35,592 nt of DNA from JALRBM01 sp964615445 (GTDB taxonomy: Bacteria > Patescibacteriota > Saccharimonadia > Saccharimonadales > Saccharimonadaceae): positions 1 to 35,592 of the forward strand of contig CAZTOK010000014.1 in NCBI GenBank assembly GCA_964615445.1, written 5' to 3'. The translations under genes and the position numbers were made by a program. How positions within the stretch are numbered: the first letter of the stretch is position 1; every line of letters starts with the position of its first letter. The notes below the pieces were generated by a model that worked only from the letters and a program-made list of their open reading frames with translations, made no database searches and had not been told where the DNA came from. This document shows, in pieces, positions 7,787-16,646 of this stretch.

Positions 7787-8316
7787 TACTTATTATTCCA
7801 ACGCTCAATCGATTCGTGAATGACAGCCTTTGCTTCGTCTGCATTGCCCCAGCTTTTTACGACAGTCGTTCCTGCTTTTTTAAGGTCCTTATAATGATTG
7901 AAGTGAAACTCGATTTGTTTGAGTAACTGAGGGGATAGATCTTCAAGTGAGCTAATAACGTTTCCACTATCGCGGTCATCAGTTGGCACAGCCACGATTT
8001 TATCGTCTACTTCGCCATCATCTTCAAATTTCATGACGCCAATAATTTTAGCTTCTAATGCAATGCCGGTAGCAAGTGGGTTCTTAGTAATAACAAGTAC
8101 ATCAAGCTCATCACCGTCTTCATCTAGGGTTTGTGGAATGAAGCCATAGTTAGTTGGTTTTGCAAAAATACTTGGCTCTACACGGTCGAGTTGCATGATT
8201 GCAAGGTGACGGTTCCATTCGATTTTGTGTATACTGCCAGCGGGAATTTCAATAACAACGTTTACAGTACCATCGTCAACATTACCCGGGGTTAGAATTT
8301 GATTAAAATCAGCCAT
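7786..8316 (-). CDS. ppa: Inorganic pyrophosphatase, family I
   Basis: This 176-residue cytoplasmic enzyme hydrolyses pyrophosphate to two phosphates, pulling biosynthetic reactions forward. The family signature DGDELD is at 67-72, with K31 and E23 of the active site in the EIPAGSIHKIEW region and TNYGFIPQT just before it. The open frame runs upstream through the divergent gene's sequence, but family alignment and a CGGAG site place the start at the ATG at 8316 (MADFNQIL). A TATAAT on the minus strand at 8342-8347 gives a leader of about 20 nt. Confidence 0.95.
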   Translation of the reverse strand: MADFNQILTPGNVDDGTVNVVIEIPAGSIHKIEWNRHLAIMQLDRVEPSIFAKPTNYGFIPQTLDEDGDELDVLVITKNPLATGIALEAKIIGVMKFEDDGEVDDKIVAVPTDDRDSGNVISSLEDLSPQLLKQIEFHFNHYKDLKKAGTTVVKSWGNADEAKAVIHESIERWNNK

Positions 8317-8341
8317 TATAGTCTCCGTTTTAGTTATTGCT

Positions 8342-8347
8342 ATTATA
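8342..8347 (-). promoter_or_regulatory. -10 element of ppa
   Basis: TATAAT on the minus strand lies 25 nt before the ppa start. The -35 is weak. It is interleaved with the divergent promoter of the phosphodiesterase gene. Confidence 0.5.
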
Positions 8348-8354
8348 ACAAATT

Positions 8355-8363
8355 TGCTATACT
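8355..8363 (+). promoter_or_regulatory. Extended -10 of the phosphodiesterase gene
   Basis: TGCTATACT is an extended -10 ending 11 nt before the ATG at 8375. The only Shine-Dalgarno-like bases (GAGG, 8364-8367) would lie at or before the expected transcription start, so the message has a very short leader. Confidence 0.5.
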
Positions 8364-8374
8364 GAGGTCTAGTT

Positions 8375-9073
8375 ATGCTTGTTATTGGACACCGTGGGGC
8401 TGCCGGTTTGGCGCCTGAAAATACGCTTAAAGCCCTGCGCGCCGGATTTGATGCTGGAGCAGATATTCTTGAGTTCGACATACGTCTCACAAAAGATAAA
8501 ATTCCTGTACTTGTGCATGATTTTCATACGCTTCGAACTCATCATGACACGTCTATCATTTCGCGCTCAACACTGGAAGAATTACTGAAACGCACCGAAA
8601 AACAGCCGATTGTTCTATTAACTGACGTACTTGACGAATTCTTTGGAAAGATCCTTCTTAATATTGAGCTCAAGGGTCGTGGTAGCGGAGAAGCCGTAGC
8701 GGAATTACTCAAAAAAAGGTATATTAAACGCAAAAGTGATTGGGATAATATATTATTCTCGTCTTTCAAGGGCAGCGAGCTTATTGCTATTCGAAAAGTA
8801 AGCGATAAGGCTAATCTAGCACTCCTTCATAGTGAAAACCCATTTATATTTATTGCCTATCATCGCCGACTCAACCTTACGGCTGTAGGATTTCATCGCC
8901 TTTACATTAACCCATTTGCATTAGAAATCGCCCGACGTGCTGGCCTTTTTACCTACGCCTACACAGTTAATCGGTCTCAAAGCGCCCTGCTTCTTGCACA
9001 GCAGGGCATCGATGGAATAGTCACTAATTTTCCTAATACCATTTTAGATAAAATCAGTAAACAGCCGGCCTAG
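8375..9073 (+). CDS. Glycerophosphodiester phosphodiesterase family protein
   Basis: This 232-residue protein of the GDPD family hydrolyses glycerophosphodiesters to glycerol-3-phosphate and an alcohol. The catalytic and metal residues are in place: H6-R7 in GHRG, E15 in APENT, E33 and D35 in LEFDIRLT, and H48-D49. The family is a TIM barrel, and the C-terminal segment with TVNRSQSA followed by GIDGIVTNFP matches the family ending. No signal peptide, so a cytoplasmic role in phospholipid-derived compound recycling is likely. It is convergent with trxB, and both stops lie within one CTAG (9070-9073). Confidence 0.92.
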   Translation: MLVIGHRGAAGLAPENTLKALRAGFDAGADILEFDIRLTKDKIPVLVHDFHTLRTHHDTSIISRSTLEELLKRTEKQPIVLLTDVLDEFFGKILLNIELKGRGSGEAVAELLKKRYIKRKSDWDNILFSSFKGSELIAIRKVSDKANLALLHSENPFIFIAYHRRLNLTAVGFHRLYINPFALEIARRAGLFTYAYTVNRSQSALLLAQQGIDGIVTNFPNTILDKISKQPA

Positions 9074-10023
9074 TCGCCGTATAATCCAGCGTATTTTTGA
9101 CCGTCAAGGTATTCGCGAATCGAAAGTGCAGCCGTCGCACCTTCACCAACAGCACTTGCAATTTGCATAGTAGCATGGCTGCGAACGTCACCGCTTGCGA
9201 ACACGCCTGGCATATTCGTCATAAGATGAAGATCGGTCTCAATAAGCCCATGTTCATCTAGCTTTATGCCGCTATTTTTAAGGAATGCTGTATTGGGCTT
9301 CAGACCAACAAACACAAACACGCCATCTGTTTCAAAACTCGTCATTTCGCCATTTTTCGTTGCTGAAACCGAGGTTACTTTTCCATCCGTGGCCACAATC
9401 TCATCAGTTGTTGTGTTGAGATGTACGGTAATCTTACCTTCATCAACGTATTTCTGTAGTTGATGTTGCAACACTTCGCTCGCACGAATTTCGCTACGAA
9501 CTAACATATCGATATGGGTTGCAAAGCGCGTTAAAAAGATAGCTTCTTGAACAGCTGAATTGCCACCACCAACTACCACAAGGCGTTTATCGCGATAAAA
9601 CGCTCCGTCGCACGTAGCACAGTAGTGCACGCCGCGTCCATAAAATTCAGCCTCGCCAGGTACGCCAATTTTGTTGTAGTCGCTCCCTGTCGCGATAAGC
9701 ACAGCACGAGCTTTTACATCGTGGCCATCAACAACCGCTGTCTTAGTATCACCATCGTCGCGAATTTCCGATACATCACCAAATTCAATATGGGCACCAA
9801 AGCGCTCAGCCTGTTTTTGCAGCTGGTCGGCAAGCTGCATGCCGGGAATACCTTCAGGAAAACCAGGATAATTATCAACTTGATCGGTAATGGCTGCAAG
9901 TCCACCAATAACACTTTTTTCATAGAGCACCGTATCAATGTCTTCTCGGGTAGTGTAAACCGCAGCCGCCAAAGCGCTTGGGCCAGCACCAACTATAATA
10001 ACGTCTCGAATGTTTTGTTCCAT
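9070..10023 (-). CDS. trxB: Thioredoxin reductase
   Basis: This 317-residue flavoprotein transfers electrons from NADPH via FAD to thioredoxin. It has the FAD Rossmann motif GAGPSALAA (12-20), the redox pair CATC (135-138), and the NADPH motif GGGNSAV (152-158), finishing with the second FAD segment GVFASGDVR. The length is typical. AGGA precedes the ATG. No thioredoxin gene is adjacent. The gene sits in a redox and protein-quality cluster with the FKBP and NDH-2. Confidence 0.95.
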   Translation of the reverse strand: MEQNIRDVIIVGAGPSALAAAVYTTREDIDTVLYEKSVIGGLAAITDQVDNYPGFPEGIPGMQLADQLQKQAERFGAHIEFGDVSEIRDDGDTKTAVVDGHDVKARAVLIATGSDYNKIGVPGEAEFYGRGVHYCATCDGAFYRDKRLVVVGGGNSAVQEAIFLTRFATHIDMLVRSEIRASEVLQHQLQKYVDEGKITVHLNTTTDEIVATDGKVTSVSATKNGEMTSFETDGVFVFVGLKPNTAFLKNSGIKLDEHGLIETDLHLMTNMPGVFASGDVRSHATMQIASAVGEGATAALSIREYLDGQKYAGLYGD

Positions 10024-10055
10024 ACTTTTTCCTATTTACTATACTTAGTATAGCA

Positions 10056-10610
10056 CTATTTTACTGCCACAACCTGAACTATGAATTTTAGTGGCTCATT
10101 TGGCCCAATAAGCGGCTGGCTGCCATTGGTACCATACGCTTGGTCGGCCGGGATCGTAAGGCGTACCGTTGAGCCTGCTTTTACGCCATTCAGTCCTGTA
10201 CTCCATCCAGGAATAACACTTGATAAGCTAATGTCTACCGGACTCGTTGTGCCGTTTTTATTCGTACTATCAAAAATAGAACCATCACTTGTCCAGCCAA
10301 AATAATTTACTGATAAGGTTGAAGAGTTCGTGGCGGCAGTGCCGGTTCCCTGCACTAACGTTTCAACATTAAGCTTTGTCACGCTCGCCTTGTCAAACGA
10401 ATCAGCCGTGTAACCATTGAGCGGCTTATTGTTTTTAGCCTGCTCCTTTACTTGACTATTGTAAGCGTCAAGTGCTTGTTGTTGCTTTTGTTGATCTTGT
10501 AACTGGTTGTTGTTGGCAAGTATCATTACCGCAAACGATCCAACCGTTCCCACTACCATTACAATTGCAATTATCCAAATACCGATTCGCTGATTTTTTG
10601 GCGTCGCCAT
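10056..10610 (-). CDS. Membrane-anchored FKBP-type peptidyl-prolyl isomerase
   Basis: This 184-residue protein has an N-terminal hydrophobic segment (about 10-33), a Gln/Lys-rich extracytoplasmic linker (35-60) and a C-terminal FKBP domain (about 80-184) that catalyses proline isomerisation during folding of exported proteins. FKBP hallmarks are LSVNYFGWTSDGSIFDST, VIPGWSTGLNGVKAG and IPADQAYG. No lipobox cysteine is seen, so the segment is probably an uncleaved anchor. AGGGAG precedes the ATG, and a TATACT -10 lies about 26 nt upstream of the start. Confidence 0.92.
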   Translation of the reverse strand: MATPKNQRIGIWIIAIVMVVGTVGSFAVMILANNNQLQDQQKQQQALDAYNSQVKEQAKNNKPLNGYTADSFDKASVTKLNVETLVQGTGTAATNSSTLSVNYFGWTSDGSIFDSTNKNGTTSPVDISLSSVIPGWSTGLNGVKAGSTVRLTIPADQAYGTNGSQPLIGPNEPLKFIVQVVAVK

Positions 10611-10651
10611 AGTTTCTCCCTCTCTGTCGTTTCTCTAGTATATCACCATTA

Positions 10652-11815
10652 TTACTTTGGCGGCATAGGTTCTTTTTTATCTGCCATCATCCACACACGA
10701 AGAGCTTTTCCGAGCGGCAAAATATCATGATAACCAATAAGGTTTGCCGCAAAATGAAGTAACGCCGCAGGCCATCCATACAGTCGCAATCCTCGCCATT
10801 CAAATGCCGCCCAAAACTTCCCAACTGGCAGAACAATTGGCGGCATGACAGACTTATACGCTACCGGCGCAGCACCACGTTCAACTCTTCTGAGGTGACG
10901 CGCAACAAACTTGGCATCTTTGAGAGCTGTTTGCGCAAGGCCACTAAACGGCGTGGCGGCATTATCACCAATGACATACACGCTATTAGCCGCCTCAAGA
11001 TAGTCGTTTACTTCAACACGGCCATTCTTCGCGAGCGCGAAGTACCGGGCATTCTCCTTAAAAAATGGATGGTTAGTCACACCGGACGTCCATACAACCG
11101 TATTGCTTTTAATAGGATCACCGGCGACCATTAGCTGACTTGGCGACTGCGACTCCACGGCTTTGCCTTCTATCACCCGAACGCCCAGTTTAGTTAATCG
11201 CTTTCTTACTGCGTTACTTGTATGTTCATTCATTTTTGGTAGTATACGCGGCGCAGCTTCAACGAGATCAAGATTCATATAGGTACTATCCACGTTATAA
11301 TGACCACACAAACGAGCAAGGTACGAGCCAAGCGAGGCTGCAAACTCTACTCCAGTTGGACCGGCACCCACCACCACATAATGCTCGTTGGAATCACAAG
11401 TAATGATAGTTTTTTGCAAATGATCTTTAAGCCTTTTTACTTCAGTAGCCGACTTTATTCCGTAAGCATATTCATCAAGCCCTTTAATACCAAAATATGA
11501 TGTCACCACACCAAGCGCTAAGACACAAGCGTCATAAGAATAATGCTGCGTCTTGCTCGAAAGTGTTTTCGCGTCTGGGTCAATAGATATAATTTTATCG
11601 ACCACAATTTCAACGTTCTTTTTATGTGCAAAAATCTCCTTTAGTGAGATCCAGGCACCTTCAGAACTTTGTCCGGTAGCTACTGCGTACATAGCTGGAT
11701 AATATTGAAAATCTGGTTTATCACTAATAAGACAAACCTTATGCTGTGCATTTTTAGCAAGTTCAAGTGCCGCTTTGACACCACCAAATCCACCGCCGAC
11801 AATCGTTATATTCAT
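10652..11815 (-). CDS. ndh: Type II NADH dehydrogenase (NDH-2)
   Basis: This 387-residue single-subunit flavoenzyme oxidises NADH and reduces quinone at the inner face of the membrane without pumping protons. The N-terminal FAD motif is GGGFGG (7-12), the NADH motif is VVVGAGPTGVEFA (about 147-159), and the FAD-closing segment is VYVIGDNAATPFSG. The C-terminal region carries the hydrophobic and basic stretch typical of the membrane-binding end. It follows cyoE on the same strand after 68 nt and has its own likely promoter there. With the bo3 oxidase it makes a minimal NADH-to-oxygen chain. A related sulfide-quinone or ferredoxin reductase is less likely. Confidence 0.9.
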   Translation of the reverse strand: MNITIVGGGFGGVKAALELAKNAQHKVCLISDKPDFQYYPAMYAVATGQSSEGAWISLKEIFAHKKNVEIVVDKIISIDPDAKTLSSKTQHYSYDACVLALGVVTSYFGIKGLDEYAYGIKSATEVKRLKDHLQKTIITCDSNEHYVVVGAGPTGVEFAASLGSYLARLCGHYNVDSTYMNLDLVEAAPRILPKMNEHTSNAVRKRLTKLGVRVIEGKAVESQSPSQLMVAGDPIKSNTVVWTSGVTNHPFFKENARYFALAKNGRVEVNDYLEAANSVYVIGDNAATPFSGLAQTALKDAKFVARHLRRVERGAAPVAYKSVMPPIVLPVGKFWAAFEWRGLRLYGWPAALLHFAANLIGYHDILPLGKALRVWMMADKKEPMPPK

Positions 11816-11874
11816 ATATCTATCCTATTTATGTGTTATGCGGCAGTTCCACCACACATACTGCTTATGCTAAA

Positions 11875-11903
11875 AGTATACACTTATGGCAAGAAGGCAT
11901 CAA
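11875..11903 (-). promoter_or_regulatory. Likely promoter of ndh
   Basis: On the minus strand TTGATG (11898-11903) and TATACT (11875-11880) are 17 nt apart. The -35 lies inside the end of cyoE. It would allow ndh to be expressed apart from the cyo operon. A leader of about 50 nt with AGGATAG precedes the ATG. Confidence 0.5.
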
Positions 11904-12744
11904 CCGATAGCAGTATGCAAAATACTGTGAGTACGATGAGCGAAAAGAGAAACATCCGGCGTGCCCAACGAACGTCATCTGCCACATGCAGTCCTTTTAT
12001 GCCTTTAATCAGCCACACGATTCCTAATGCCAGCATAACTACCGCGTAGGTAATGCCAGTATAATGGAAGATGTTTAGCAAAAGCGCCGCCAGTGTAAAT
12101 GCAATCACATAGCCAATAATTTGCCACTTACTTGCTTTCATTCCTCTCTTTACGGCAAGCACAGGAATGCCAGCCGCAGCGTATTCATCGCGTCGATACA
12201 TGGCAATGGCATAAAAATGTGGCATCTGCCACAAGGTTAAAATAACAAATAGCAGCAGCGCGCCAAGATCAAGCATATTTGTCACAGCCACATAGCCAAT
12301 CACAGGAGGTAATGCGCCTGAAACACTGCCAACTACCGTTCCCCATACCGAACGACGCTTCGCAATACCATATACAATCACATACATCGCCATTGCAAAT
12401 AGTCCCACCCACACTACAAGTACATTTACATATAGCGCCAAGAGCCCAAATCCAACAATACCAAGAATAGTGGCATACACGAGTGCAGTTGTGCCACTAA
12501 TATCGCCGGTAACAAGGGCTCGTTTTTTGGTACGAGTCATTTTTTTATCAATGTCACGATCGATGTAGTTATTAAATACGCAGGCCGAAGCAATCACAAG
12601 TGATATACCCACAAGCGTTGCCACGAGTAGCCACGGCGAAACGCGCCCTTTCGAAGCCAGCAAAAACCCCGCTATCACCGCAAGCCCATTGCCATATACA
12701 ATACCTGGTTTTGTTAACTCGTAATATTCTCGGAGCGTTGCCAT
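11884..12744 (-). CDS. cyoE: Protoheme IX farnesyltransferase (heme O synthase)
   Basis: This 286-residue polytopic membrane enzyme of the UbiA superfamily attaches a farnesyl group to heme B, giving the heme O needed in the bo3 oxidase. The prenyl-diphosphate motif is NNYIDRDIDKKM (58-69) followed by RT, and the second Asp/Glu region is YRRDEYAAAG. About eight or nine hydrophobic segments are visible. It closes the cyoABCDE block, 7 nt after cyoD. Its presence implies that heme B is available, although no heme synthesis gene lies in the window. Confidence 0.95.
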   Translation of the reverse strand: MATLREYYELTKPGIVYGNGLAVIAGFLLASKGRVSPWLLVATLVGISLVIASACVFNNYIDRDIDKKMTRTKKRALVTGDISGTTALVYATILGIVGFGLLALYVNVLVVWVGLFAMAMYVIVYGIAKRRSVWGTVVGSVSGALPPVIGYVAVTNMLDLGALLLFVILTLWQMPHFYAIAMYRRDEYAAAGIPVLAVKRGMKASKWQIIGYVIAFTLAALLLNIFHYTGITYAVVMLALGIVWLIKGIKGLHVADDVRWARRMFLFSLIVLTVFCILLSVDAFLP

Positions 12745-12751
12745 GTTTATG

Positions 12752-13111
12752 TCATATTCCTTCGTTATTATGCATATAAGTATTCACATCCATGTGACCG
12801 GACATCATATTGTAGTTAAGATTTGCCATGATCCATAACGATCCAGCAACCACAATGAAAATCACTAACGCCGCAAATCCAAAGAACATCAATCGCCAAC
12901 GCGGACGATACTCCTCACCTAAATGTAAGAAAAAGAATAGCTGCACGAATAGCTGCACCACAGCTAGGGCGACAATCACAATCATTACTAGTTGCATCGA
13001 AAACAGATGATACATCACAGCCACAAACGCCACCATCGTTAAAATAATTGACGATACAAAGCCAATCACGTAGCGAATAAATGTGCTCGTTGCCTGCGAA
13101 TCGTTAGCCAT
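12752..13111 (-). CDS. cyoD: Cytochrome bo3 quinol oxidase subunit IV
   Basis: This 119-residue protein has three hydrophobic segments, typical of the small subunit IV (CyoD) that stabilises the oxidase core. VQLFVQLFFFLHLGEE between the second and third segments matches the family. It sits one base after cyoC in the standard cyoABCDE order. Confidence 0.93.
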   Translation of the reverse strand: MANDSQATSTFIRYVIGFVSSIILTMVAFVAVMYHLFSMQLVMIVIVALAVVQLFVQLFFFLHLGEEYRPRWRLMFFGFAALVIFIVVAGSLWIMANLNYNMMSGHMDVNTYMHNNEGI

Positions 13112-13112
13112 A

Positions 13113-13703
13113 TTAATATGCCCCCATTAAGTACACCATAGTAAAAATGAATATCCACACCACGTCAAGGAAATGCCAAAACATGCTAAAGAGCGTCAAC
13201 CGCCGAATAACACCGGCCGTAAACCCCTTCTTTATAAGTTGCATAGCAAGAACCACCAGCCATAATAAGCCAGTAGCAATATGAAGACCATGGGTACCAA
13301 CAAGCGTAAAGAAGCTTGAGAGAAAACCGCTTCGCTCCCAGCTATTGCCATCAAGTGCTAATCTCGTAAACTCTGAGAGCTCCATACCAAGGAACATAAG
13401 GCCAAGTGCACATGTAATACTAAGAAACGTCAGAACTTGCGCCTTCTTTTGACGACGTAGAGCAAGTATGGCAAGTCCGCATGTAAAACTACTCGTGAGC
13501 AGTGCAAGTGTTTCAATAAATACATACGGAAGGTTAAAAATATCATGGCCAGATGGTCCACCAAACGTATTGCCACGAAGGACCGCGTAGGTTGCGAAGA
13601 GGCTCGCAAACAACACGCAATCCGTCATTAAATACAGCCAAAAACCAAGCTGCGTTTTTGATGGCGACGTTTGAGTTACTACCTGAGTTACTGCGTCTTC
13701 CAT
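13113..13703 (-). CDS. cyoC: Cytochrome bo3 quinol oxidase subunit III
   Basis: This 196-residue protein has five hydrophobic segments, typical of quinol oxidase subunit III, which lacks catalytic metals and supports the D proton channel. Family stretches include LGFWLYLMTDCVLFASLFATY near the N-terminus, and GTHGLHIATGLLW and WHFLDVVWIFIFT near the C-terminus. Its ATG shares a base with the stop of cyoB, so translation is coupled. Confidence 0.95.
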   Translation of the reverse strand: MEDAVTQVVTQTSPSKTQLGFWLYLMTDCVLFASLFATYAVLRGNTFGGPSGHDIFNLPYVFIETLALLTSSFTCGLAILALRRQKKAQVLTFLSITCALGLMFLGMELSEFTRLALDGNSWERSGFLSSFFTLVGTHGLHIATGLLWLVVLAMQLIKKGFTAGVIRRLTLFSMFWHFLDVVWIFIFTMVYLMGAY

Positions 13704-15655
13704 TATGCATACCGCCTTTTTACCACTTCGGCTTCTTCGGCTTCGATTTCCTTCGCGGCTATCTTTGCCTCAGTCTCATCACTTGAAATTCGCACAATCA
13801 GCATCGTCACCACACCGATTATTCCGATAGCCGCCAGCCATACCATATGCCACACAATACCAAAACCAGCCGTAAACGCACACCCACCAATAATTAGGCC
13901 TACGGGGCTGTTTTTTGGCAGCCAAATGTCGGTAAATGGTTGCTTTACCACATTACCAGACTGTTTTTGCTCCCAAAAATCGTCACGCTCATGCACTACA
14001 GGAATACGCGCAAAATTATACTCTGGGATAGGAGTGTGTGTCGACCATTCAAGCGTACGTCCATCCCATGGATCACTGGAAACACGGTTTTCGTGACGCT
14101 TTCTAATACTCACAATAAGTTGCAAAATCTGGAAGCCAGCACCAATACAAATTAAGCCTACGCCGACACCCGCCACAATAAACAACCCTTGCCAGCCAAT
14201 CGACGGATCGTAATGATCGAGCCGACGCGTCGCACCCATAAAACCGAGGATATATAACGGAATAAATGCCGTTAAAAAGCCGACTAGCCAAAACCAAAAG
14301 GCAATTTTCCCTAACTTTTCGTTTAGATAAAAACCAGTGAACTTTGGGAACCAGTAAGCATAGCCAGCAAACATTCCAAATACCACACCACCAATAATCA
14401 TTGTGTGAAAGTGCGCCACCAAGAATAGACTATTATGGAACTGAAAATCGGCCGGTGGCACCGAAAGCATCACCCCCGCGAGACCCCCTAAAGTAAACGT
14501 AACCACAAAGCCCATAAACCACAGCATTGGTGTTGCAAATTTAATACGGCCACGATACATCGTAAATATCCAGTTAAACACTTTTACTCCGGTAGGAATA
14601 GCGATTACCATGGTCATCAGGCCAAAAAATGCATTCACATCTGCGCCCGCACCCATAGTAAAGAAGTGGTGGAGCCATACGGTAAACGAAAGAAACGTGA
14701 TAGCTATAATTGCCCACACCATAGAGGTGTAGCCAAAGAGCCTTTTGCGCGAAAATGTCGCAACTACTTCAGAGAAAATACCAAAGGCTGGAAGAACAAG
14801 AATATACACTTCTGGGTGCCCCCACGCCCAAATGAGATTAATATACATCATGGGATTCCCACCTCCACCAGAGGTAAAGAAGTGCATACCAAACAAACGA
14901 TCAAGCGATAGCATAGCGAGCGTGGCCGTTAAGATAGGAAAAGCAAACACCACAAGTGACATGCTGCCAAGTACGCTCCATAAGAAAATTGGCATCTTCA
15001 TAAGCGTCATACCTGGTGCACGCATTTTGAGGATGGTCACAAAAAAGTTAATACCCGAAAGGAGACTTCCAACACCCGCAATTTGCAAACTCCAAATCCA
15101 ATAATCAATGCCGACACCTGGACTGTACTGCAACTCAGAAAGCGGCGGGTACGCAAGCCATCCAGCAGCCGAAAAATCACCAATCATCAGCGATACGTTT
15201 ACTAGCAAAAAACCGGCAACATATAGCCAGAAACTCACTGAATTTAAGAATGGAAATGCAACGTCACGTGCGCCAATTTGCAGGGGTACAATTAAATTAA
15301 GTAATCCAAAGATAAGTCCCATAGCCACAAAAAAGATCATGATTGTGCCGTGAGCTGAAAAGATCTGTTGAAAATGATCGGGCGTTAAAAAACCATTCAA
15401 ATCGAGTGCCTGCTGGCCGCGCATCATACCCGCATCAGCCAGACCGCGTAGCAACATTGCCCCGGCAATAATAAGATACATAACGCCAATGCGTTTTGGA
15501 TCTAACGAAGTAAGCCACTTTTTCCAAAGCCATTTCCACTTTTTGAAGTAGAAAAGTATTCCAATAGCCGCAAGACCAACAACGATCATGGTCACGACAC
15601 CACCAATGGTAATGGGGTCTTTTGGTAATGCGTCCCATGTCAGACGACCAAACAT
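13703..15655 (-). CDS. cyoB: Cytochrome bo3 quinol oxidase subunit I
   Basis: This 650-residue catalytic subunit reduces O2 to water and pumps protons. Visible ligands are H102 (low-spin heme), H280 with Y284 in GHPEVY, H329-H330 (Cu-B) and H415/H417 in AHFHTM. Proton path residues are also present: D131 in the QIGARD segment, E282, and K358 in GVKVFNW. The pattern is that of a proton-pumping A-type heme-copper oxidase. The length is close to the usual 660. Neighbouring subunit II lacks the Cu-A site, so the electron donor is quinol. Confidence 0.97.
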   Translation of the reverse strand: MFGRLTWDALPKDPITIGGVVTMIVVGLAAIGILFYFKKWKWLWKKWLTSLDPKRIGVMYLIIAGAMLLRGLADAGMMRGQQALDLNGFLTPDHFQQIFSAHGTIMIFFVAMGLIFGLLNLIVPLQIGARDVAFPFLNSVSFWLYVAGFLLVNVSLMIGDFSAAGWLAYPPLSELQYSPGVGIDYWIWSLQIAGVGSLLSGINFFVTILKMRAPGMTLMKMPIFLWSVLGSMSLVVFAFPILTATLAMLSLDRLFGMHFFTSGGGGNPMMYINLIWAWGHPEVYILVLPAFGIFSEVVATFSRKRLFGYTSMVWAIIAITFLSFTVWLHHFFTMGAGADVNAFFGLMTMVIAIPTGVKVFNWIFTMYRGRIKFATPMLWFMGFVVTFTLGGLAGVMLSVPPADFQFHNSLFLVAHFHTMIIGGVVFGMFAGYAYWFPKFTGFYLNEKLGKIAFWFWLVGFLTAFIPLYILGFMGATRRLDHYDPSIGWQGLFIVAGVGVGLICIGAGFQILQLIVSIRKRHENRVSSDPWDGRTLEWSTHTPIPEYNFARIPVVHERDDFWEQKQSGNVVKQPFTDIWLPKNSPVGLIIGGCAFTAGFGIVWHMVWLAAIGIIGVVTMLIVRISSDETEAKIAAKEIEAEEAEVVKRRYA

Positions 15656-16590
15656 TAATTCATCTCCATATTCATGTTCATGTTAGACATACTTTGATCA
15701 TGCATAGGCATTGAAGGTTGTGACTGACTATTTTCCGGCTTCATATATTTCATTAGTATCGTATCATATAAATTTTGTTGCCCAAGCCGATACGCAGTTG
15801 GGGCAATGTCTTTACTGGGTTGTGCTAAATTGGCATACGAAGTTTCGTCTAGCGCATCCACGCTATGTGTTGCTGATTGTACCCAACCGTCAAAATCTGA
15901 CTTGCTAAGTACACGAGCTTTAAACGTCATATCCGCAAAGCCTTCACCACTAATATTTGCCGACGATCCATCATAATCGCCTATTTTATCAGCCTGAATA
16001 TGGAGTTGTGTTGACATGCCACTCATGGCATAAATTTGACCACTTAAATTAGGAATCCAAAATGAATTCATTGGTGCATCGGCCGTAATTTGAAAATCGA
16101 CTGGCGTATCAACAGGTAGAGGCAACGAATTGACACTCGCCACATGTTTATCAGGATAAATAAACAGCCATTTCCATTGCAAGGCCACCACCTGCACTTT
16201 CAATGGTGCCGCACTGGAAGCGAGTGGTCTATAAGGGTCAAGATCTTGACTTGCCTTCCACATAATAACCCCAAGAATACCAATAATAAGACAGGGAATT
16301 CCCCACCAAATAGCCTCAATTACATGGTTATTATCCCATGCTGGCTGATATTTAGCCTTTTTATTTCCTTCACGGTATTTCCATGCCACCATAAATAGCA
16401 TAATAAACACCGGAATGACCACAATGAGACCAAGTGCGACAGTAATGAAAATAAGGTTACGTTCCTGTCCAGCAATAGTTCCCTGCGGATTTAATACAGC
16501 AATATTTGTGCCGCGAAGTAGCACAAAAAGAAGACCGATGATTGCGGCACCCAGTAGTACAATCAACCCTCCTTTTACTATCCTATTCAT
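15655..16590 (-). CDS. cyoA: Cytochrome bo3 quinol oxidase subunit II
   Basis: This 311-residue protein has an N-terminal hydrophobic segment, two further membrane segments (about 45-70 and 92-110) and an extracytoplasmic cupredoxin domain. The Cu-A cysteines of cytochrome c oxidases are absent; the equivalent region reads ISGEGFADM, which identifies a quinol oxidase. The C-terminus is very rich in Met, His and Asn, as in other CyoA proteins, and could bind copper. The lipobox Cys known from the Escherichia coli protein is not present. It overlaps cyoB by one base and begins 56 nt after pheT. Confidence 0.95.
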   Translation of the reverse strand: MNRIVKGGLIVLLGAAIIGLLFVLLRGTNIAVLNPQGTIAGQERNLIFITVALGLIVVIPVFIMLFMVAWKYREGNKKAKYQPAWDNNHVIEAIWWGIPCLIIGILGVIMWKASQDLDPYRPLASSAAPLKVQVVALQWKWLFIYPDKHVASVNSLPLPVDTPVDFQITADAPMNSFWIPNLSGQIYAMSGMSTQLHIQADKIGDYDGSSANISGEGFADMTFKARVLSKSDFDGWVQSATHSVDALDETSYANLAQPSKDIAPTAYRLGQQNLYDTILMKYMKPENSQSQPSMPMHDQSMSNMNMNMEMN

Positions 16591-16646
16591 ATCACTAAAG
16601 CATAATCCTTATGCCCCATCATACACTGAAAAGCGCATTTAATAAA

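Noticed and set aside
13671..15353. Several plus-strand open frames across cyoB
   Set aside because: They are shadows of cyoB, which has complete heme, copper and proton-channel motifs.
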